NCBI GenBank assembly: GCA_003250355.1
Contig: QKGS01000007.1
Location: 62,001 to 126,000, forward strand
Origin: Bacteroidota bacterium
GTDB taxonomy: Bacteria > Bacteroidota > Bacteroidia > Bacteroidales > SZUA-534
Reading direction: 5' to 3'
Length of the DNA: 64,000 bases
Made by a program: the position numbers and the translations under genes. The notes under the pieces are model-generated. The model was not told the DNA's origin, made no database searches, and worked only from the letters and a program-made list of their open reading frames with translations. Shown here piece after piece: positions 1-12,000 of the stretch (position 1 is the stretch's first letter; each line of letters begins with the position of its first letter).

Positions 1-3000
1 TTATTGTATATAAGCATCTCATATTCTGTTAGTTCTCCATCGGTAATAATAGGATAAAATACATCATTTGAACGGTCTTCGGTATCGTACTCACCTCCCG
101 ATGGCCCCGATGTACTTGGCGTAAATGCCTGTGGGAAAAAGAATCTGCTACGCGGAATTACCTGTACTATCGCTGTTTTTGTAATAGAATCGGTACAGCC
201 GGTTGCTGAAATAGCCTTTAAACTTATGTCGAATATTCCCTCTATATTATAGTAATATATTGGTGCATATTCCTGTATTGCATTACCATCGCCAAAATAC
301 CATATACTCTGAACTGCATCTTGTGAATAATTGTAGCAGCTAATATGCTCATCGGGGATATATATCAGCTTAGGAGCTATATCAAAATTGGCTACCGGAT
401 TTTTATTAACTACAATAATTGTATCTTTTTCAACTACTTTACCTAACGGAGCCGATGCTTTAAGTACTACTTTATACTTTCCCGGTTCGTTAAAAACGTG
501 AATAACACTCTGAGCCGATGATGTTTGTCCATCGCCAAAATCCCAAGTATAAGGAGCTCCACCTATTGATGTATTAACAAAATTGACACTCATAGGCGGG
601 CAACCTACCAGAGCCGATGGCTCAAAATCGGCTATTGGCATTACCACATAGTCAACCACCATTCCATCAGACGATATGCAGCCGTTATTTGTGATAGTCC
701 AGGTAAATTCATTGGTTCCTGCTCCAAGCCCGGTAACCATAGTTTCAAAGCTAGCCGGTGTTTGAATAGCAGCCGGCGTGGCGGTTGGTATCCAGCGACC
801 TATGCCGTTGGCCGGTTTGTTGGCTATTAACTGAACGGTAGATGTACTAACCTGAATGTCTTGCCCTGCAAATACATATTCTTTGTTGTTAGTTATAACT
901 ACATCGTCGTACATAACACAATTACCGTTAGTTACAGTCCACCTAAATGTATTTTTACCAAAAGTTATATTTTCTATTCTGGTTTGGTTGGTATCACGGT
1001 CTACAATAACAGCATCGCCACTTACCAACGACCAATGTCCAATACCTACAACAGGAGGTTCGGCATATAAGCGAACAGAATCGCCGCATATTTCGGTATC
1101 GTAACCTGCAAATGGGTCGGAAGGCTGGTTATTTACAAGTACCATTTCATCGTACGAATAGCAGCCACCTTCATTAATTGTCCATCGCAATGTTGTTCGC
1201 CCCATAGCTATTGATGTTACAACACTGTTTGGTACATTGGGCGATTCTACAATTGCCGCCCCCGATGTTAACACCCATTCGCCTGTTCCTATTACAGGTG
1301 TGTTACCCGCAAGTTTGGTGCTGTCGATACATATTATTTGGTCAGCTCCGGCAAATGCTGTTGACGGTATCTTACTTGAAATAATTACAGTATCTACCAA
1401 ATGACAGTCGGAGCTTGATACCTTCCACAACAAAATATTATTACCTTTACCCAGTTGGCGTATCATAGTATTTGGGTTTGTGGCATCGTCGAATATACCC
1501 TGCCCGCTAATTATTGACCAAAAACCTGTTCCTATCTGAAGAGGAACTGCATCAAGCTCGGCCGAATCGGAGCAGGTTTGTTGATCGTTACCTCCGTTTA
1601 TTTCGGTTGCAAGGTTATTTATAATGGTAGCCTCATCGAACGAAGAGCAGTTTTGCTCTGTAATAGTCCACCTTATGGTATTAATACCTACACCCAAATT
1701 ACGCACAGTAGTGTTGTATAGTGTAGCATTGTCAAATGTACCCGAACCGCTCATTACTGTCCACATACCGGATCCATAAATTGGTTGGTTGGCATTAAGC
1801 TGTGTATTATTAGCACAAACTGATTTATTTTCACCCGCCCATGCTTTGGTTGGCTTATTACTGGTAATAGTAATATCGGAATACGATTCGCACGTACCGT
1901 TAACTATTGTCCAGCGTAAGCTGTTTGCACCATTTGAAAGATTACTTACATAGGTATTCGGATTATTCTGGTTCTTAAATATAGCACCACTGGTTCCAAC
2001 AATACTCCACGTACCAATACCGGGCAAAGGATTTGATGCCTGCAATGTGAAATCATCGGTACATACTGTAATATCATTGCCTGCAAAGGCTTGAACATAA
2101 TCGTTTGATACTGTTACCTCGTCAAGTTCAGCACACCCATTTTTTGTGATTGTCCAACGGTAAATATTTTTGCCGGTAGCCATATTTGTAACCGTAGCTT
2201 TGGAGTCTGATGTACTTGAAAAAGTTCCTGCACCGCTGGTTACTGTCCACATACCTGTTCCGTATTGAACCAAATTTGCATTAAGCGAAATGGAATTGGT
2301 ACATATTTGCTGGTCGTAGCCTGCACTTGGTGTTGTAGGCTTGTTGTTTATAATATTTATATCGTCAAACGATGTACAGGTTCCCTGAGTAATGGTATAT
2401 CGCAGTACATTATTGTCGGGGGCAAGGTTGGTAACATAATTGCCATTAAATGTTCCGGAACCTGAAATTACACTCCATGAGCCTTTTCCTACCGTTGGTG
2501 TGTTTGGAAGTAATAGTGTAGAGTCGTCGCAAAGTGTTTGGTCTAGTCCTGCATTGGCTGTTGTAGGGATATTATTGGTTATGGTTACATAATCTTCCGA
2601 AATACAATTGTTGTTTGTAATAGTCCACTTCAAATCGTTCTTTCCTGCTCCCAAATTATTTATAACACTGTTTGGGTTGTTGAACGCCACTATTGTTCCT
2701 GCTCCACTATTGAGTGTCCACACTCCACTTCCGTAAATAGGTGTATTTGCCATAAGGGTAAAAGTAGTGTTACATATAGCAACATCGGGGCCGGCATTGG
2801 CAGTGGTAGTGCTGTAGTTTGTTATAAGCACTGAGTCGTATTCCATTCCCTGCCCCGAAGTACGTACAGTCCAGTACAGCCAGTTATCGCCCGGGCCAAG
2901 GTTTGTAACCTGTGTTTGTGGATTGTATTTATCGGCAAATGTGGCTGCCCCCGATTTTACACTCCATTCGCTTGTACCCACATCGGGCAATACGGCATCA

Positions 3001-6000
3001 AGCAGAGTCGAATTATTACATATTATCTGATTTGGTCCAGCTTCGGGCTGCGATATAAATATATTTTCAATTAGTACGGTATCACCTAAAATACAATTAT
3101 TGCGCTGAACACTCCACAATAGTTTGTTTGTTCCGGGGGCAAGATTTGTTACACGCGTTTTCGGATTATTGGCATTATCGAACAATCCGCTTCCGCTCAG
3201 TACCGACCATGTACCTGTAGTACCAAGCTCAACAAATTCTGCATCGAGTGGTGTTTCGCTAAAGTCAACTATTTGATTAGTGCCTGCTTTAGGAGTATTT
3301 GGACGGTCGTTAGTAATATTTACTATTCCGGTACTTATACAACCTTTATTATTTATTGTCCAACCATAACTGTTGAGTCCCTGATTTAATGCCGACAGTT
3401 GTGGTGTTGGTGAATTAATATTACTTATAAAACCGGCACCGCTAATAACAGTCCAATTTGCTCCACTCAGCGGGTAATATGCTTCGAGTGTTGTGGTTTT
3501 ATCGCATATTGTTTTATCGCGTTCTACTTGTACATCTATTTGTGTGTTTTCAATTAAAACAGTATCAGAATTTGAACAGCCATTCTGAGTTACTGTCCAC
3601 ACAAACTCGTTAACACCTTCCTGTATTGCTGTTAAAGCTGAATTGAATAGTGTGTTATTAGAAATAACAGCATCGCCCGATAATATACTCCAGATTCCAA
3701 CTACCGAATTGGCTGCAAAATTTGTTGTTGCGCCGCATACTATCTGGTCGAAACCGGCATCGGCGTCAGGTAGTTGATTAACGGTAACTGCATATCCGGG
3801 TGATACTGTTCCATTTCCGCAACTATTAACCGCATAAACCGACACTACCCCCGATGCTGCATTTTTAGAATAATTAACCTTAACCGAACGAGTACCCAAT
3901 CCGCTTACTATTGTAGCTCCATAAGGCAATGTCCAGTTGTATGTTACTGCATTTGCAATAGCGGGTACTATATATAATACATCTTTCTCGCCTTGGCACA
4001 CCACATTTTTCCCTGTTATAATACCGGCATTTCCAGGCAATAAATTTACAGTAAGTGCTACCGAATTTGAGAGTACATTGTTGCATCCACCTGTTATTAA
4101 GCAACGATAAATACCGGCATTGGCCGTTGAGGCTCCCTGTATTAACAATACAGATGTAGATGAGCCAAAAACAGTTCCGACATCAGCAAGATTCACACCA
4201 TCTTTTTGCCACTGATAACTGAGGTTATAACCGGTTGCACTTACAACGAAGTTAACATCGGCTCCCTGGCAAATAATTTTATCGGTAGGTTGTGAATTAA
4301 TAACCACCTGCTCATTTACGGTAAGTAATGCTGATGTACTGTTTTGGTTACTACATCCGTTGCTCACATAACAGGAATAGTTTCCTGCATCGGACAATGA
4401 TAAGTTATTTATAATCAAATTATTTGAGTTTGCTCCTGTTGTTCCGGAAGAATTTAAAACAGCTACTCCGTTATGATACCATTGATATGTTATGTTTTCG
4501 CCGGTAGCTGACACTGTAAAGTTTGCCGTATTTCCAACACAGCGGTTGCTGTTAGCGGGTTGCAATGTTATAGATACACTCTCGTCGATAGTTACTACCC
4601 CGGGGTTACTAAGTGCCGAGCCGCATATATTACTAACGGCACATCTATAAACGGCTTCATCGGTTATATCAATATTGCTTATTACCAGTAAAGCCGATGT
4701 AGCTCCTGACACTTTACCGCCGTTAGTTAAATTAGAATTGTTTTTTGTCCATTGATAATTGAGGCTGCTGCTAGATGATATTAACTCCATTATTAGATTA
4801 TCGCCTTCACATTTGGTTTGGGTTAGTGGATGTTGTGTAATGTTTACCTGTTCATTTACGGTAAGTATGGCTCCTACACTATTGGCCTGATTGTAACTAC
4901 CTGATATTACACATGAATATGTTCCGGCGTTGCTAAGCGACAGTGTGTTTATTACCAAATTAGGGGTATTTACTCCCGATATTAAGGCATTGTCTGAAAG
5001 GGGTGAACCGTTAAACTGCCAAATATAAGTAAGGTTTGTACCGATAGCTGAAACACTAAACGATACCGACTCGCCTACACACTTAGTACTATTGACAGGG
5101 TTTGTGATTATACTTACAGGAACATTAACTTTTAGCTCGGCCAGCGACGATATTTTTGTGCCGCATACACCGGTTACTACACACCTGTAACTACCTTCAT
5201 TGGCTAGTGTAGCTGCTGTAATATTTAGCAATGCTGTAGTTGCTCCTGAAATATTACCTCCATCGACAATGTCTACACCGTTTTTCTGCCACCGGTAACT
5301 TACTATATCGCCTACAGCAGCAATATTAAAAAATGCATCGTTAGCCTCAACTACAGTAACATTATTCGGGTTAACTGTTATTTCAGTTGAATCGACCATA
5401 CGGAGCAATACAGCACTACTGCTGCTATTACCACAGGTACCTGTGAGGTTGCAACGGTACACACCCTCATCGGCTTTTATTACCGTACTTATATCTAAAG
5501 TGCCGGTAGTGCTGCCCGAAACTTTAGCTCCATCGCTCAGGTTAATACCGTTTTTCTGCCATTGATATTGAACTCCTGCACCCGACACATTAGCTGAAAA
5601 TGTTGCAGTATTATATTTACATACATTTGCATCAACAGGTTGAATATCAACAGTGGGTGGATTCAATACTATAAGGTCGGCAGGGTCGGACGAAATGTTA
5701 TTGCACGTACCCCACACATCGCAAGTATATGCTCCTGCATCGGCAGCAGTAATAGGATTTACAGTAAGGTTTTGTGTTGTTGCTAAAGGAATAGGGGCAT
5801 TGTTTAGTTTCCACTGATAGGTAAGATTAGTTCCCTGTGTTATTATCGAAAATAATGCGTTATCGCCCAAGCAACGTGACTTATCGGTAGGCTGGTTTGT
5901 TATTATTGTTGTAGGATTAACTGTTACTATTGCCGGGGTTGATGTTTGTGAATAACAACTACCGTTAATAACACAGGTATATGTACCGGCATTTGTAGTA

Positions 6001-9000
6001 TATGAGTTCGATATTACAAGTTTATCGGAGTTTGCACCTGAATAGTTGCTGGTATTAAATATACTATCAGCACCCTTGAACCATTGATAACTTATATTTG
6101 AACCTGTTGCTGTTATTGAAAGTGTGGTAGATAATCCTTCGCATATTGTGCTGTTAACAGGGTTGGTAGTTATTGCAACCGGTTGGCTTATTACTAATGC
6201 TGCGGCATTGGATACTACACTGCCACAGGTTCCGGTTACTACACAATTATAATCGCCGGAGTTGGCTTGTGTCAATGAAATAATATTTAGCGATGGGGTG
6301 TTTACTCCCGTTATTTGAGCTGTATTTATCAGAGGTACATTATTTTTCTGCCATACGTATGTAAGGTTGGTTCCGGTTGCTATTACTGTAAATGTAACAT
6401 TATCGGTTTCGCATCGGATTTTACTTTGTGGCTGCACAATAATACGGGTTTGCGGGTTAACTGTTACCTGTACCGAATTGCTCGATGTATTACCACACAA
6501 TGCTGTAACTGCACATGAATAAATACCTGCATAATCGAGTTTTGCATTAGTAATATTTAAATCGGGTGTTGTACTTCCTGTAAATAACCCGGTATCGGTT
6601 ATGGCTGTACCATCTTTAAACCATTGGTACGAAAGGTTACTGCCAGATACATTGAAATTCAAAGCCGTTGAGTTATTTTCACATATAGTTGTCCCTGTCG
6701 GATTACTATTTATTACGGTTAACTCATTTATGGTAAGTACGGCCGAGTTTGAATTAACAGTTCCGCATACCCCGTTTACACTGCATGAGTATGTTCCGGC
6801 ATCGGTCAATGCTGCTCCGGCTATTGAATATGATGCAGCCGATGCTCCTACCGGCACTCCGTTCCTGTACCACTGATAGCTTGTTACACTGCCGGTTGCT
6901 ATTATATTTAATGTAACATTATCGCCTATACAGGCTGTTTTATTAGCCGGTTGTACAGTTATTGCTGTTTTAGGTGTAATATTTACAATAGCAGCATTCG
7001 ATGTTGCTGAGCTACAAGTTCCTGATACTATACAAGTATAGCTGCCGGCATCGGAGGTTAAGGCTCCGGTAATTGTTAAATCTTTTGTTGCCGAACCGCT
7101 TATAGTTCCTATGTTCGATAAGAGAATACCATTCTTATACCATTGATATGTTAAACTGCTGCCGGTAGCTGCCACACTCATTGTAATAGCTGTACCTTCA
7201 CAAATAGTGCCACCTGTTGGCTGTGTTGTAATTACAGTATTGTTACTAACTGTAATAGTAGCGGGGTTACTGTTTTGCGTTCCGCAAATTCCTGTTACTA
7301 CACAATAATAGCTGCCGGCATCGGTTAGTGCAAGCGGATTAATTATAAGGGTGCTGTTTGTTTGAGCCGGAACTATAGCAGCATTGTTTTTGAACCATTC
7401 ATAACCAAGCAAACTGCCCGATGCTACTACCGACAATACCATATTATCGGCAGAGCAGTACGATGCACCTATGGGCTGTATTGTTATTTGTGTAGTATCA
7501 TTAACCGTAACAACCGATGGTAAACTACTTTCTACCCCATTTACAAAACAGGTGTAAGCGCCCTGATGAACAGGTGTAACACTTTGAACGGTTAACGATT
7601 GGGTATTTACACCCGATATATTTACACCATTTACAAGGTTTACCCCATCTTTACGCCATTGGAAAGTTGTACCCGACGATACTATAGAAAGATTGAGCGA
7701 CTCGCCACGGCACTTTGTTACAGGTGTTGCCGGGTGAATAGTAATAAGCGATGATGCTACTACTATAAGATTTGCAGGCTTACTTGTTGCTCCGACACAA
7801 GTTCCTGTTATTTCGCAGGTATAAGCTCCCTGGTCGGTAATATCTGTATTTGCTATTGAAAGAACATCGGTTGTTGCCCCTGAAATATCACCGCCATCAA
7901 CTAGAGCAGCACCATTTTTATACCATTGGTACGAAACAATATTACCCGATGCTACCACTGTAAAGTTTGCTGTGTTTCCATTTAAAATGGTAAATGAAGT
8001 TGGATGCACATTAATTACTACATTCTCATTTACGGTAAGTGTTGCTGTATTTGTTGAGAAAGAACCACACCGACTCGTTAATTCACAATAATAATTTCCT
8101 GCATCGGCATTGGAAATATTATTAACAGAAAGTATATCAGATAATGCTCCGCTAATATTACCTCCGTTTACTAAAGGTATGCCATTTTTGTACCATTGCC
8201 TGGTAGCATCGGGTGAGGCCGAAATGTTAATTGAAAATGATATATTTTCGCCCTCGCACCCTATGGTATTTGCAGGCTGAGTATTTACCGTAAGGTTATT
8301 GTACACTACCAAGTCGGCCGATGTACTCACAACCTGTCCGCAAACAGGAGTTGATACAATACAGTTGTACACCCCTTGATTTACCGCAGTTGCAGGGCTT
8401 ATTAGTATTGACGAGGTTGCCACACCAACAGCCACTCCATTGAGCTGCCATGAATAAGTTAGTTCATCGCCGGTGGCAATAATATTGAACGATGAATTGG
8501 TTCCATTACAAACGGTATCGCTCAGTGGCTGAGTGGTAATAACAGGCGGTCGCCTTACTGTTAATGTTGCTCCAAGCGAAGTTACCGTTCCGCACGAACC
8601 TATTACATCGCAGGTATATTCGCCAAAGTCGCTGAATTGAATATTATCTATTGAAAGTGAGTTGGTATTTACAGCAGTTATACGTCCGTCATCGGTAAGT
8701 ATTGCAGCATCTTTACGCCACACATAGGTTAAATCAGAGCCTGTTGCACTCACATTAAATGTTACAGAATTACCAACACATCGGGTAGTATTAACAGGGT
8801 TTGTATTTATTACCGTATTAACACCCAACGATACTACTGCCGTATTTGAATTTACTGTTCCACAGCTATTGTTTACTGCACAATAATAATTTCCCTCATC
8901 GCCGGGGGCAAATGCTGCTATTGATATAACCGGGTTAGTTTGGGCAGGTGCTATTGCTACACTGTTTTTATACCATAAATATGTTGGTGATGTTCCGGTA

Positions 9001-12000
9001 GCTGTTGTAATTAAATTCAAGGTTTGCCCCTGGCAGGCTGTTTGACTTTGCGGGTGTACCGAAATATTTACAGCAGTATTAACTGTAAGAGTTGCAGCCA
9101 AACTGGTGGCACTATGGCACGAATTACTAACAACGCAAGTATAGTTTCCTGCATTGGCGGGTAGTATTCCTGATATTGTAAGTGTTTTGGTACTTGCTCC
9201 GGAAATTGTCCCTCCATCGAATATATCAACCCCATTGAGCTGCCACCTGTAATTAAGATTAGTACCCGTAGCCGTAGTTACAGAAAAAGCCACATTAGCT
9301 CCGGTACAAGCTGTTACTGAGTTAGGTTGTCCTGATGCATTTATTGTAATAAGCTCATTTACAACCAATGTGGCTGCATTGCTATTTTCACTGTTACAAC
9401 CGTTTGAAACTGTGCAATAATAATCGCCGGCATCGGACAATAAGGCTCCGGCTAGCGAAAATGTTGAATTTAATGCACCTACAATTGCTCCGGTAGCAGA
9501 ATGATACCACTGATAGTTCAATGCTGTTCCGGTTGCAATAACACTAAACCCTGTGTTTTCACCTTCGCAAATTTCATCGTTTGCGGGGTGCTGTGTAACT
9601 GCTACCGGCTCATTTATGGTAAGTGAAGCCGAATTTGATGTAACCGATGTACAACTGCCTGTAATTCGGCACGAATAGCTGCCTGCATCGGCAAGTGCAA
9701 CACCATTTACCGATAAGTTAGCCGTATTTGCCCCAATTATTTTTACTCCATCGTCAATAATACTAATTCCGTTTAGCCTCCACTGGTAGGTTAAATTTGT
9801 ACCCGATGCTATGGATACTGAAAAATTAGCGTTATCACCAACGCAAGCTATTACAGGTGAAGGGTGAGTATTTATAACAGTGGGTAAACCCAAAGTTCGT
9901 GTAATGGTATTGGTAGTTATAGTACCACAATTATTTGTTATAGTGCAATAATAATTGCCCTGATTAGCTCCTCCAAATGCAGGAATATTATAAATAGGGC
10001 TGTTAGCACCTATTGAAACAAAACCTGTACCATCATTGAAATACCACTGATAGCTCAATCCGGTACCCGACGATACAACGGTAATATTTACATTCTGACC
10101 CTGACAATTGACTGCATTTTGCGGCTGGGTGGTTATAACCGGAGCTATATCGGCTACAAGTGTTGCTGCTACTGAAGAAACAGAATTACATACTCCTGTT
10201 ACTTCACAATGATAATTACCGCCATCGGCATTGGAAACATTTAATAAACTCAGAACCGAATTGGTTTGAGCAGGAACAATTACCAAGCCGTTCTTATACC
10301 ATTCATAATTTACACCTGTTCCTGTTGCTGTTACCGAGAACGACACGTTTGACCCTTCGCAGGTATTTATATTATCGGGCTGGTCGGTTATTGTTGTAGT
10401 TGAATTAACAGTAAGCAGCACCTCATTGCTATATACATTTCCGCAAACATTATTTAATCGGCAACGATAATTTCCTGCATTTGCTGCACCGGTTGCAACT
10501 ACAGTATAATTGGGTACACTTGCTGCCCCTAACGATACACCGTTGAATTGCCAGTCGTATGTAATATTTGTACCGGTTGCATTTAATAAAAATGTAGCAT
10601 CACTACCCGGACACACTGCTATATCGATAGGTTGGGTTACAACCGTTACTGCTTGTTCTACAACCAGTGTTGCTGCATTACTTATAGCAACACCACAGGT
10701 GCCTGTTACCTCGCAACGGTAATTACCGGCATTGGCAATCGAAACAGGGTTTATTGCCAAATCGGGAGTTGTAACACCGCTTACCGTTGCATTATTTATA
10801 AGTGCCACACCATTTCTGTACCATTGGTATGTAATGCCCGAACCTGTTCCGCTTACGCTAAATGATACCAAACTCCCTTCGCATATTGTTTTACTAACCG
10901 GATTAGTTACCGATGGCGGAGTTAAAAGTGTAAATGTTACAATATTGCTTGTTAATGTCTCACCACACGGGCTCGACACTACACAATAATAACTTCCAAC
11001 ATTTGCTGCGCTTACATTATTTACAGTTTGTGTACTATTGGTTCCCAAAGCTACTGCACCTGTACCATCATTGAAATACCATTGGTACGATAAGTTAGTT
11101 CCGGTTGCCGATACACTATACAAAATATTTGACAATTCACATCCCGATATATTTACAGGTTGTGTAGTAATTACAATTGGGTCGTTAACTGTTAATTCGG
11201 CCTGACCGCTGTAAGCAACTGCTCCACAAGTTCCTGTAACTTGACATCGGTAAAAACCTGAATGTTGAGCATTGTCTAGATTATTAATCTGCAAATTGGC
11301 TGCTGCTACAAAAGGAATATTAGCATCGGCTACCAATGGTGTCCAAACTCCCGCTACAAATTTTTGCCACCGGTATGTTAAGCCTATCCCATTAGCTGCC
11401 ACTGTAAAAGTATGGCTTGCACCATCGCAAACCTCTGCCGAAACCGGATTTGTGGTTATAGCTGTTCTTGGATTTACTGTAAGTGTTACTGTTGAGCTTG
11501 TTGCTGTTCCGCCACACGTAGTACTTGATACTACACAATATATTTGGTCGCCGTTATTGGCTAATAATCTGTTGTTTAAAACCAATACATTGCTAAAGCC
11601 CGATTGTACTGATACTCCGTTAACAAACCATTCGTATTGCAAATTATTAGTACCTGTTGCTGTAATTGTAAAATTGGCGTTTCCGTTTTCACATACTGTT
11701 ACATTTGATAGGTTCGATGTAATTGAAACCTGTGGTGTAACAACAATAGTTGCAGAACCATTACCTGTATTTGTACAGCTATTGAATGCCGGAGCTGCAT
11801 AACTAACCGATGATACTGTATATACTTTCGATGATAGTGGTGTTACAGCCTGTGTTTGTCCATTGAGTAACCCTGTTAATGGTACACTGGCAGCACCATC
11901 GGTATATGTTACATTATATAAAGTACCAATAGGCCCTCCTGTAAAATTGAACGTTAGGTTTGTATTTACCCCGCTACATATAGTAGCATTACCCGATATA

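Noticed and set aside
3800-11760. Regularly spaced repeats that could suggest a CRISPR array or satellite DNA
   Set aside because: Units of about 270 bases are translated throughout as Ig-like domains and are diverged; there are no short identical repeats with spacers.
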